Part shown: one piece after another, positions 6,768 through 12,820 of the stretch
Layout of the letters: each line of letters begins with the position of its first letter
Position numbering within the stretch: the first letter of the stretch is position 1
DNA from: DASQPR01 sp035713725
Lineage (GTDB): Bacteria > Actinomycetota > Actinomycetes > Mycobacteriales > Micromonosporaceae
Direction: 5' to 3'
DNA: 16,797 nucleotides
Assembly: GCA_035713725.1 (NCBI GenBank)
Contig: DASTMZ010000012.1
Location: 1 to 16,797 of the forward strand
The notes under the pieces: model-generated
The model's input: the letters and a program-made list of their open reading frames with translations, nothing else
Databases searched by the model: none
What the model was told of the DNA's origin: nothing
Made by a program: the position numbers and the translations under genes

Positions 6768-7325
6768 GTGGCGCTGTTGGAGATCGCAGTGTGGGCGGAG
6801 CCTGGTGAACCCTTGTTGTTTGGTCGCGTCCTGAAGGGTGTCAGCACCGCACTAGTCGACTGGGAGACCGGTCGACAATCGACGGTGAAGCGGAACGACC
6901 CGAACGTGCGATTCGCCGTTGAGGGCAGCCGCCGCTTGGAATGGCTCTCCAAGCCGGGGCTTCTGGAAGGCCAAATCAAGGCCGACCCGCACGGCGTGAT
7001 CGTTGATGTGATTCGCGACGAGGGCAAGCCAATCCAAACCCGCACGATCAAGATGCGGCTCGTCGAGCTGGGGCTTACGCCCACGCACGCAGACGCACTG
7101 GTCACGAGCGCAAAGTCGGCGTTGGCCGCCAACCGTCATGTGGTCATCAAAGGCGCTTCGCACCTGTGGAGTGAGGTTCCGGTCGACCCCTTCGCGGGCC
7201 TGCGCGCGTTACCGCCCCACGACGCACTAGATCGTCTTCTTACAACACCGCGGCTAAAGGCAGGTGAAAAGGAAGCCCTTGCGGACGCCGTCAGAAGAGC
7301 TCTACCCACGAAGACCACTCCGTAA
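6768..7325 (+). CDS. hypothetical protein with possible winged-helix segment
   Basis: This is a 185-residue protein that I do not recognise. Residues ~1-60 (ALLEIAVWAEPGEPLLFGRV ... ALVDWETGRQSTV) look like a short beta-rich module. Residues ~75-137 (GVIVDVIRDEGKPIQTRTIK ... RLVELGLTP, ending GASHLWSEVPVD) look like a helix-turn-helix or winged-helix segment. The tail (FAGLRALPPHDALDRLLTTP, then KAGEKEALADAVRRAL) is helical. It starts at GTG 6768 without a Shine-Dalgarno. It may be a stand-alone DNA-binding protein, or a truncated N-terminal part of a longer protein, since the reading ends shortly after an ordered helix. It is divergent from the HEPN-like/ATPase pair and could regulate it or belong to the same island; this is inference from position only. 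Confidence 0.6.
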   Translation: MALLEIAVWAEPGEPLLFGRVLKGVSTALVDWETGRQSTVKRNDPNVRFAVEGSRRLEWLSKPGLLEGQIKADPHGVIVDVIRDEGKPIQTRTIKMRLVELGLTPTHADALVTSAKSALAANRHVVIKGASHLWSEVPVDPFAGLRALPPHDALDRLLTTPRLKAGEKEALADAVRRALPTKTTP

Positions 7326-7339
7326 CGGCCCAGGACGGC

Positions 7340-7362
7340 GTGGCCGCGTGGCGATCGGCCAC
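7340..7362 (+). terminator. hairpin after the 185-aa gene
   Basis: GTGGCCG (7340-7346) pairs perfectly with CGGCCAC (7356-7362) around a 9-base loop, beginning 15 bases after the TAA stop. There is no T-run, as is common for actinobacterial terminators. Confidence 0.4.
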
Positions 7363-7530
7363 ATCTTGCAGTGGACGATGGCAACCCTTGGCTGCGGCGA
7401 TGTGCCGCCGACTTAGATCTGCGAAAATGCCTACGAGCCACTTCTCGCCTCGCAGCATCGACGCGCCGATCGCGGCGTCGGACGCGCCCGCGTGCCGAAC
7501 TCGCCGCCGCGACGGTGGCGGTCGGCGCAA

Positions 7531-8103
7531 TCAGCGCACCGGCTGCAAGATCAGCAACGGTACGTCCGGACCGGCCTGTCGCGTCTCGACGAGCCGGAGC
7601 CTGGTTACCGCGCTCGGGTCGGTGAACAGGCGCTTGCCCTGCCCGACCACGATCGGATAAACCATCAGCCGGTATTCGTCGACGAGGTCGTGCACGCGCA
7701 GGAACTCGGCGAGGCTGGCGCTTCCGGCGAGGAGTACGTCGCCGGCGGTCTGCTCCTTGAGGCGCTTGACCGTGGCGACAACGTCGCCCGGTTCGATCGT
7801 CGTGTTGCGCCACGTTGCCTCGGTGAGCGTGCGGGAAACCACCACCTTCGGCATGTCGTTCATCTTCTTGCCGAAGTCGCCGGTCTCCTCCTCCATGGCC
7901 GGCCAGGCGGCCGCGAATCCCTGGTACGTGATGCGGCCGAGCAACTGCACGTCGGCCGCCTGCAACTCTTCGAACTTGAATTGCATCCCCTCGTCGGTCG
8001 GAAACTGCATACTCCAGCCGCCGTTCGCGGTGCCCTCCGAGCCGCCTGGATCCTCGATGACGCCGTCGAGCGTGATGAATTCGGTGACGACGAGCTTGCC
8101 CAT
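7531..8103 (-). CDS. dihydrofolate reductase family protein (RibD C-terminal type)
   Basis: This is a 190-residue, single-domain protein of normal length for the RibD_C/DHFR-like family that includes YyaP and YwjB. Visible family marks are the opening VTEFITLDGVIEDPGG, the strand-and-loop LLGRITYQGFAAAWP (54-68), PKVVVSRTL (85-93), the nucleotide-loop-like LLAGSASLAEFL (124-135) and PIVVGQGKRLF (150-160). Members bind NAD(P)H-type cofactors, but most have no known substrate. This one is unlikely to be the housekeeping folate enzyme or the riboflavin RibD. It starts at the ATG at 8103 with a purine-rich AAGGAAGG region upstream. The gene stands alone, divergent from the small Cys-containing gene. 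Confidence 0.9.
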   Translation of the reverse strand: MGKLVVTEFITLDGVIEDPGGSEGTANGGWSMQFPTDEGMQFKFEELQAADVQLLGRITYQGFAAAWPAMEEETGDFGKKMNDMPKVVVSRTLTEATWRNTTIEPGDVVATVKRLKEQTAGDVLLAGSASLAEFLRVHDLVDEYRLMVYPIVVGQGKRLFTDPSAVTRLRLVETRQAGPDVPLLILQPVR

Positions 8104-8203
8104 GGCGGTGGTTCCTTCCTTCGATTAGCTGACCGATCACCGATGCGTCGAGCGGCGCTGTACCCGTTTCGACATGGCCTCCGAAATTCCTCGCACATTC
8201 GCG

Positions 8204-8253
8204 CGGTGTCCACACCGAAATTGACTGCGGAAGTGTCGTACCCGCATGTCAAT
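8204..8253. promoter_or_regulatory. two inverted repeats in the divergent intergenic region
   Basis: CGGTGT (8204-8209) and ACACCG (8212-8217) form a 6-2-6 palindrome. Directly after it, ATTGACTGCGG (8220-8230) pairs with CCGCATGTCAAT (8242-8253), 11 pairs with one bulged base and an 11-base spacer. Between the DHFR-like gene and the 60-aa gene, these look like regulator binding sites, or an mRNA hairpin for the rightward gene. TTGACT (8221-8226) could also be a -35 box. Confidence 0.35.
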
Positions 8254-8289
8254 CTAGGTGTGCAAGACAGCCAGAGGTGGGGGAAGACG

Positions 8290-8472
8290 ATGGGCAACAA
8301 CCTCGCCGAACGCATCCGGCGAGCGCACGAAGCAACCAACGGTCACCGGACCGCGTCAGACACCGCGCCGGGAGCATGGCACTGCTTCGAGTGCGATGCC
8401 GTGTGGCCGATCAAGGCGCATGCGGTCGTTGATCCGATCGGCATGGCCGACCTGGTCGGCCCGTGTCCGTAG
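8290..8472 (+). CDS. small hypothetical protein with one CxxC
   Basis: This possible 60-residue protein has the sequence MGNNLAERIRRAHEATN, then WHCFECDAVWPIKAHAVVDP, ending GPCP. C32-F-E-C35 could be half of a zinc ribbon or a redox pair; another Cys is at 59. A purine-rich GAGGTGGGGGAAG stands just before the ATG at 8290 and could serve as the ribosome site. A strong hairpin begins 9 bases after the stop. Those two signals are the main reason to call it a gene. I recognise no family. It may be a small zinc-binding or stress protein, or the frame could be chance in G/C-rich DNA. Confidence 0.45.
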   Translation: MGNNLAERIRRAHEATNGHRTASDTAPGAWHCFECDAVWPIKAHAVVDPIGMADLVGPCP

Positions 8473-8480
8473 GGCGACTT

Positions 8481-8513
8481 GATCGGCCCGTGCGTAGCAC
8501 GGTCCGGCCGATC
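8481..8513 (+). terminator. strong hairpin terminator after the 60-aa gene
   Basis: GATCGGCC (8481-8488) pairs with GGCCGATC (8506-8513), and the inner CGTGC (8489-8493) pairs with GCACG (8497-8501) around a GTA loop, leaving a 4-base bulge on the 3' side. That makes 13 pairs in total, with no T-run. The placement 9 bases after a stop codon fits termination. Confidence 0.6.
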
Positions 8514-8600
8514 CGGGCCGATCTCGTCGGCCGTCCGCACGCGATCGCGACCCGCGTCGTCGCATCTCGACGACGCTTGGACGTTGACGACGCGGTAGCC

Positions 8601-8638
8601 GAATCAAACTTGATTCATTCAAGACACGCCGGCACACT
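8601..8638 (+). promoter_or_regulatory. Fur-type operator and promoter of the fur gene
   Basis: CTTGATT-C-ATTCAAG (8609-8623) is a 7-1-7 inverted repeat with 6 of 7 pairs matched, the layout of Fur/PerR boxes. An overlapping perfect palindrome GAATCAA-AC-TTGATTC occupies 8601-8616. A promoter TTGATT (8610-8615), 17-base spacer, CACACT (8633-8638) lies over it, ending 7 bases before the ATG at 8646, so a bound repressor would block its own transcription. The start appears leaderless. Confidence 0.6.
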
Positions 8639-8645
8639 GGATCAC

Positions 8646-9092
8646 ATGGCCGAACTCGACATCAGCGAGCAGCTGCGCGAGGCCGGCCTTCGCGTGACGC
8701 GACAGCGGCTTGCCGTCGTTCGGGTTTTGCGTGAGCATCCCCACGCGACCGCCGACGCCGTAGCGGAGCGCGTGCGCGCTCTCGGCGTCGCGATCTCGAC
8801 GCAGGCCGTCTACGACGTTCTTGCCGCGCTCGAATCGGCCGGCCTGATCCGGCGCATCGAGCCCGCCGGCTCGCCCGGCATCTTCGAGGCGCGCGTGCAC
8901 GATAACCATCACCACATGGTGTGCCGCCGGTGCGGCCTGATCGTGGACGTCTCCTGTGTCGTCGGCGAAGCCGCCTGCCTCACGCCCAGCGAGTCGCACG
9001 GATTCGCGGTGGACGAGGCGGAGGTCACGTTCTGGGGTCTGTGCCCGGCGTGTCAGCGGATCGCCGCGAGCGAACGGGGCGAGCCGCGATGA
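8646..9092 (+). CDS. Fur-family metal/peroxide-responsive regulator
   Basis: This is a 148-residue protein of typical Fur length. The N-terminal winged helix (LREAGLRVTRQRLAVVRVLREHPH; TQAVYDVLAALESAGLIRRIE) carries the Fur signature of a recognition helix. The dimerisation domain has a metal-site stretch HDNHHHMVCRRCG (85-97, C93/C96) and a second CPAC (133-136); the two CxxC pairs would hold structural zinc. Histidines at 85-90 and 118 are candidate regulatory ligands. It resembles the actinobacterial FurA/CatR branch, which senses peroxide or iron and usually sits next to katG or a catalase. No catalase gene follows here. An in-frame upstream extension to 8463 lacks any start signal and crosses the operator, so ATG 8646 is chosen. 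It probably represses itself through the operator just upstream. Confidence 0.93.
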   Translation: MAELDISEQLREAGLRVTRQRLAVVRVLREHPHATADAVAERVRALGVAISTQAVYDVLAALESAGLIRRIEPAGSPGIFEARVHDNHHHMVCRRCGLIVDVSCVVGEAACLTPSESHGFAVDEAEVTFWGLCPACQRIAASERGEPR

Positions 9093-9108
9093 CATCGGAC
9101 AACAGTGA

Positions 9109-9128
9109 TCGGGCGCATTGACGCCCGA
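9109..9128 (+). terminator. first hairpin after fur
   Basis: TCGGGCG (9109-9115) pairs with CGCCCGA (9122-9128) around a 6-base loop, starting 17 bases after the fur stop. It is the first of three back-to-back hairpins. Confidence 0.45.
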
Positions 9129-9132
9129 CGGA

Positions 9133-9151
9133 TCGTGCGGGGGGCGCACGA
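9133..9151 (+). terminator. second hairpin after fur
   Basis: TCGTGCG (9133-9139) pairs with CGCACGA (9145-9151) around a GGGGG loop. It directly abuts the longer third hairpin. Confidence 0.4.
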
Positions 9152-9186
9152 GCAGGGGTGGCCGTAGGTCCCGCGGCCACCCCTGC
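9152..9186. terminator. main terminator, 13-bp perfect hairpin
   Basis: GCAGGGGTGGCCG (9152-9164) pairs perfectly with CGGCCACCCCTGC (9174-9186) around a 9-base loop, with no T-run. It sits between the convergent fur and histidine phosphatase genes and could act on transcripts from both sides. Confidence 0.75.
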
Positions 9187-9233
9187 GTCGCGTCGTGCCA
9201 AGAGTGCATCCGGCAAACTTGCGGGCTCACTTA

Positions 9234-9260
9234 CGGCAAGTGCGATGACGGAGCTTGCCG
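9234..9260 (-). terminator. hairpin downstream of the histidine phosphatase gene
   Basis: CGGCAAG (9234-9240) pairs with CTTGCCG (9254-9260) around a 13-base loop, about 34 bases past the leftward stop codon. It is a plausible terminator for the leftward transcript. Confidence 0.35.
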
Positions 9261-9293
9261 CCTTCACCACCCAATTGCGCCGTCGCGTCCCGG

Positions 9294-9932
9294 CTACGCC
9301 GACGCGTTGAAGCGGATCAACGTCCAGCGTGCCGGCGGCATCCTGGTTGGGTCGTCGTCGGTCCACCACTCGGTGATCGAGGCGTCGTCGACCAAAAGAT
9401 CGAATGGTATGTACGGACTGAGCAAGCCGAGAGCGTGAAAGCTTGCGTTGACGGTCTCGGTATGCGCGACGAGCACCGCCGAGCCGCCGCGATGGCGGTC
9501 CGCGATGTCGATGATCGACCGGCTCACCCGGGTGACGAGTTCTGCCCACGTTTCCGTGCCGACCTGAAACGGCCGGAACACGCCACCGCCCGGCACGCCG
9601 TAGCGCGAGTCCAGCTCGGCCTTCGGTATGCCATCGAGGTGCGGTGGATAGTGCCACGTGCAGAGCCCGCAGTCGGCGGTCGCGACGACATCGAACGCGT
9701 CCGCGATCGGTGCCGCGGTCTCGATGGAGCGCGGAAGCGTCGAGGAGTAGACGGCGACCTCGCCGACAGCGTCGCCCAACGCCGCCGCGTCAGCGGCGAG
9801 CCGGCGGGCGACGGTCGCGGCCTGCGTACGGCCTCGGTCGGTCAGCCCGCGACAACTGCGCGGTCCGCCGACGATGCCGTCGAGCATGTGATGCGATTCG
9901 CCGTGCCGAACGAGGATCAGGCGGGTGCGCAC
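9294..9932 (-). CDS. histidine phosphatase family protein (phosphoglycerate mutase-like)
   Basis: This is a 212-residue protein. The phosphohistidine motif LVRHGES places R9-H10-G11 at the N-terminus, the second phosphate-binding arginine is R68 in SSTLPRSIETA, and the second catalytic His is H157 in VLVAHTETV. These make an active branch-1 histidine phosphatase likely. The family ranges from phosphoglycerate mutase to CobC, GpgP and broad phosphatases; the substrate is not readable here. The GTG at 9932 is chosen because it puts RHG near residue 9, as usual; an in-frame extension to 9965 adds 11 residues without a ribosome site. It lies 78 bases after the nucleotidyltransferase gene on the same strand. 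Confidence 0.9.
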   Translation of the reverse strand: MRTRLILVRHGESHHMLDGIVGGPRSCRGLTDRGRTQAATVARRLAADAAALGDAVGEVAVYSSTLPRSIETAAPIADAFDVVATADCGLCTWHYPPHLDGIPKAELDSRYGVPGGGVFRPFQVGTETWAELVTRVSRSIIDIADRHRGGSAVLVAHTETVNASFHALGLLSPYIPFDLLVDDASITEWWTDDDPTRMPPARWTLIRFNASA

Positions 9933-10010
9933 CGGACGACCATAGCCCGCAGGGCACCGCCACACCGACGCCGTTTGGCTCGCCGTCGGCGATGGACGGT
10001 CCGCGGCTGG

Positions 10011-10604
10011 TCACGCTGGTGGAATCACGCGTACGCCGGGCCAACGCTCCGCCGGGCGGTGTCGCGCCAGTCGTTCGCGTGACCGCGCAACGCTTACCCG
10101 AGCCGGGTTGCGTCGCCAGACTCCGCCCAGCAGATCGTCGAGTCCGTGCGGCGCGCAGACCTCGATCTCGCTGTCGGTGCCCAGCCGGACGGCAACCGCC
10201 GTCGCGGTTTCCGGCCACGTCGCGATGGCCTCGGCGACGGATCCGAACGGCGGCACGGGTTCGCCGCCCAAGTGGGTGTGGAACCACATGTGCACCGCGG
10301 CTTGATTGCTCGCCTCCCACGGCGCATCGGGTTGCATCCGGGCGAGCAACGCGGTCGCGCGTTGGTCGACGTCGCGGCTCAGATCGCCACGGTCGAAGAA
10401 TGCGACGTCGACATCGCGGACCGCGGTCGGCTCGAAGCCGTGACCGAACAGCGTGCCCCAGACCAGATCGCGGAGCGCACCGGCGCCGACCCAGGCGTCG
10501 TTGAGCCCCGACAACCGAACGACGTCAAGCGTCCGCATCATCCACGCATTCGACAGCACGATCGCGCGCAAGCGATCGGCGTCGTCCGTGCCGCTCCCGC
10601 CCAC
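10011..10604 (-). CDS. nucleotidyltransferase family protein (DUF925 type)
   Basis: This is a 197-residue protein matching the NTP_transf_6/DUF925 pattern: WVGAGALRDLVWGTLFG (38-54), the acidic metal-site stretch RDVDVAFFDRGDLS (63-76), NQAAVHMWFH (100-109), EAIATWPETATA (125-136) and GLDDLLGG (154-161). The fold belongs to the nucleotidyltransferase superfamily, with D64 and D66 as probable metal ligands, but no reaction has been firmly established for the family that I know of. The start is GTG 10604; TAGTGT (on the minus strand, 10611-10616) ends 6 bases before it and would give a leaderless mRNA. It lies 32 bases after the serine hydrolase stop, so both read-through and its own promoter are possible. 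Confidence 0.88.
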   Translation of the reverse strand: MGGSGTDDADRLRAIVLSNAWMMRTLDVVRLSGLNDAWVGAGALRDLVWGTLFGHGFEPTAVRDVDVAFFDRGDLSRDVDQRATALLARMQPDAPWEASNQAAVHMWFHTHLGGEPVPPFGSVAEAIATWPETATAVAVRLGTDSEIEVCAPHGLDDLLGGVWRRNPARVSVARSRERLARHRPAERWPGVRVIPPA

Positions 10605-10610
10605 CGCGCC

Positions 10611-10616
10611 ACACTA
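10611..10616 (-). promoter_or_regulatory. possible -10 box of the nucleotidyltransferase gene
   Basis: TAGTGT on the minus strand ends 6 bases before the GTG start, which lacks a Shine-Dalgarno. This fits a leaderless transcript. The -35 is not clear. Confidence 0.3.
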
Positions 10617-10636
10617 TCGAGCGCCGCACCCGACGA

Positions 10637-11848
10637 TCAGTCGGCGATCGCTGCGTACGCCGACGTCCAGAAGTCTCGGCACACCGGTGGCGGCGCGGCA
10701 CTGGTCCAGGCCTGCTGGGAGAGCAGGATGGTCACCATGCCCTCGGTGGGGTCGTTGCGCCACGCGGAACCGAGGCCGCCATCCCAGCCGTACGAGCCGC
10801 TCGACACCACATCGTCGCGCCGCGTCTGAACGGCGACGCCGAACCCCCAGCCGCGGCCGTCGAAGAAGTCCGGGAACAGACCGGAGATCGCCTTCTGCGG
10901 CGGCGTCAAGTGATCGGTGGTCATCAACTCGACCGAGGGCCGCGACAGAATGCGTACGTCGCCGAGCCGGCCGCCGCCGAGCAGCATCGACGCGAAGGCG
11001 AGGTAATCGTCGGCGGTGGACACGAGTCCCGCGCCACCGGAGGCGAACGCCGGTCGTTGGCTCCACTCACCGGTTGCCGGTTCGTCGTACACCACCGTTT
11101 CACCCGTTGCGAAGTCGGTGCCGTACCCGGTTGCGAAGCGCGCCATCTTCTCCGGCGGCACGAAGAACCCGGTGTCGGTCATGTGCAGCGGCTGGCAGAT
11201 GCGCTCTTGCAGGAATGTGTCGAACGGCTGGCCGGAGGCGCGAGCGACGAGGACGCCGAGCACGTCGGCGCTGGTGTTGTAGAGCCAACGTTCGCCGGGC
11301 TGGTGCATCAACGGCAACTCGCCCAGACGCCGCAGCCATTCGTCGGGATCGGGGAACGCGGTGGGATGCGGTGGACCGAGGCCGATGTGGCGCTCGGCCG
11401 CCTCAGCAAGGATCGGGTACGCATTGGGTGGTGCCATCAATTCGCCGAACCCGAGCCGGAACGTCAGCAGGTCCCGCACCGTGATCGGACGCGCCGCCGG
11501 CACGGTGTCGTCGAGCGGCGCGTCCGGCGTGGACAGCACCTGCCGATCCGCGAGTTCCGGGAGCAGCCGATCGACGGGCTCGTCCAGCCGGATCGCGCAC
11601 TCCTCGACGAGGATCATCGTCGCGGCCGCCGCGATCGGCTTTGTCATGGACGAAATGCGGAAGATCGAGTCTCGGCGTACCGGACCGCGGTCGCCACCCG
11701 CCGCGAGCGTGCCGAGCGCGTCGATGTGGACGTACCCGTGCCGACCTATCACGGCGACCAGACCCGGCACCTCGCCCCGCTCGACGTACCCGGCAAGCAC
11801 GTCCCGCAGGCGGTCAAGCCGAGCGAGCGAGAGTCCACCGACACTCAT
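10637..11848 (-). CDS. serine hydrolase of the beta-lactamase/class C family
   Basis: This is a 403-residue protein. The nucleophile motif is S67-M68-T69-K70 (SxxK) in RISSMTKPIAAAATMIL, the Tyr motif is Y190 in WLYNTSADVLG, and SYGWDGGLGSAW near residue 360 takes the place of the third, KTG/HxG-like, motif. There is no signal peptide or lipobox, so it is probably cytoplasmic; members of this group are mostly esterases or peptidases such as EstB-type enzymes, not antibiotic-resistance lactamases. The start at ATG 11848 has GGAGG a few bases upstream; an in-frame extension to 11893 passes over that site and is rejected. It lies 90 bases downstream of thiE on the same strand, but I see no functional link to thiamine. 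Confidence 0.9.
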   Translation of the reverse strand: MSVGGLSLARLDRLRDVLAGYVERGEVPGLVAVIGRHGYVHIDALGTLAAGGDRGPVRRDSIFRISSMTKPIAAAATMILVEECAIRLDEPVDRLLPELADRQVLSTPDAPLDDTVPAARPITVRDLLTFRLGFGELMAPPNAYPILAEAAERHIGLGPPHPTAFPDPDEWLRRLGELPLMHQPGERWLYNTSADVLGVLVARASGQPFDTFLQERICQPLHMTDTGFFVPPEKMARFATGYGTDFATGETVVYDEPATGEWSQRPAFASGGAGLVSTADDYLAFASMLLGGGRLGDVRILSRPSVELMTTDHLTPPQKAISGLFPDFFDGRGWGFGVAVQTRRDDVVSSGSYGWDGGLGSAWRNDPTEGMVTILLSQQAWTSAAPPPVCRDFWTSAYAAIAD

Positions 11849-11938
11849 ACGCCCTCCGATCAATGCCGCCGCTATCCATCTCGATCGTGCCACTGTGGCC
11901 GCCGCCGCGCGCGGCGCAAGGTCACGACCGATCGGCCG

Positions 11939-12616
11939 TCACGACTCTTCGGCGAAGGCGGCCGCGAGCCGGGATGCGAACATCCGCGCGGCGGCGCCAG
12001 GATCGTCGGCCTCGGTGATCGCGCGCACCACAACGACGCGCCGCGCGCCGCGGGCGACGACTTCGTCGAGCCGCTCCAAACTTTCGATGCCGCCGATGGC
12101 GTACCACGGGATCGTGTCCCTGCTGGCGACGGCCGCGGCGTGGTCGAGCAGCTCGAGCCCCGCGGCCGGCCGTCCGGGCTTGGTCGGTGTGACCCATGTC
12201 GGACCCGCGCACGCGTAGTCGACGCCGGGTTCGACAAGCGCCGCGTCGAATTGCGCTGGCGAGTGCGTCGAGCGACCGATGACCGGGCGGTCCCCGACGA
12301 TGGCACGCGCGATCGGCACTGGCAGGTCGTCCTGGCCGAGGTGCAGCACCGGCGAACCACAGGCCAGCGCGATGTCGGCCCGGTCGTTGACCGCGAACAG
12401 CTTGCCGTGGCGCTCCGCGGCCGCGGCGAACACCGCCAGGTGGCGCAGCTCTTCGCCGGCCTCCAAACCCTTCTGACGCAGCTGTACGACATCCACCCCG
12501 CCGGCGAGCACCGCGTCCAGGAAGTTATCCAGATCACCTTGGCGCACGCGGGCATCCGTACACAAATACAGCCTGGCCTGCGCAAACCTGGCGCGAGCCG
12601 ACGGTTGCTCGGTCAT
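11939..12616 (-). CDS. thiE: thiamine-phosphate synthase ThiE
   Basis: ThiE is 225 residues here. It joins hydroxymethylpyrimidine pyrophosphate and hydroxyethylthiazole phosphate to give thiamine phosphate in the cytoplasm. Family motifs are in order: QLRQK (45-49), FAVND (74-78), LGQDDLP (93-99), GRSTHS (114-119), GPTWVTPTKPG (138-148) and YAIGGI (172-177), covering the diphosphate and phosphate sites of the TIM barrel. The start is ATG 12616 with no Shine-Dalgarno; a TAGCGT 8 bases before it may be a -10 for a leaderless mRNA. Longer in-frame readings run into the riboswitch and thiO region on the other strand and are not real. It is divergent from thiOSG-cytX-thiD, and the riboswitch is on the opposite strand, so thiE is not under that riboswitch. 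Confidence 0.95.
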   Translation of the reverse strand: MTEQPSARARFAQARLYLCTDARVRQGDLDNFLDAVLAGGVDVVQLRQKGLEAGEELRHLAVFAAAAERHGKLFAVNDRADIALACGSPVLHLGQDDLPVPIARAIVGDRPVIGRSTHSPAQFDAALVEPGVDYACAGPTWVTPTKPGRPAAGLELLDHAAAVASRDTIPWYAIGGIESLERLDEVVARGARRVVVVRAITEADDPGAAARMFASRLAAAFAEES

Positions 12617-12635
12617 GTCAGCCGACGCTACGCCA

Positions 12636-12664
12636 TGGAGATCCGGCTCGATCCCGCGTATCGT
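12636..12664 (+). promoter_or_regulatory. possible promoter of the thiO riboswitch transcript
   Basis: TGGAGA (12636-12641), a 17-base spacer and TATCGT (12659-12664) would start transcription near 12671, just where the TPP aptamer begins. Both boxes are imperfect matches to the consensus. Confidence 0.35.
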
Positions 12665-12668
12665 TGCG

Positions 12669-12759
12669 GACGCACGGGAGCCCAGTGAACTGGGCTGAGA
12701 GGGCCGCTGGGAGCCGCCGACCGTCGAACCTGATCCGGGTAATGCCGGCGCAGGGAGCA
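12669..12759 (+). ncRNA. TPP riboswitch (THI element) upstream of thiO
   Basis: The conserved aptamer parts are present: GGGAGCCC, GGGCTGAGAGGG (CTGAGA 12695-12700, which holds the pyrimidine of TPP) and CCTGATCCGGGTAATGCCGG (12729-12748, the pyrophosphate side), then GCAGGGAGC. The region up to the GTG at 12821 holds CCTCGGC (12785-12791), able to pair with GCCGGAGG (12806-12813), which includes the thiO ribosome site. TPP binding would therefore favour hiding the ribosome site. Boundaries are by eye. Repression of thiO by TPP follows from the family; the exact switch is inference. Confidence 0.95.
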
Positions 12760-12820
12760 AAATCCACGCCAGACCCAGCGACCACCTCGGCGAGCCCGGA
12801 GCGGAGCCGGAGGGACGCGG

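Noticed and set aside
8463..8645. in-frame upstream extension of fur
   Set aside because: It contains the terminator hairpin, the Fur operator and the promoter, and the encoded residues do not resemble Fur N-termini.
11903..11916. CGCCGCGCGCGGCG palindrome between thiE and the serine hydrolase gene
   Set aside because: A perfect 14-base palindrome, but with almost no loop and simple GC content; a terminator role is not convincing.
10910..12688. 592-aa open frame on the plus strand opposite the serine hydrolase and thiE
   Set aside because: It is antisense to two well-supported genes, has an Arg/His/Asp-rich composition typical of shadow frames in G/C-rich DNA, and shows no family motif.
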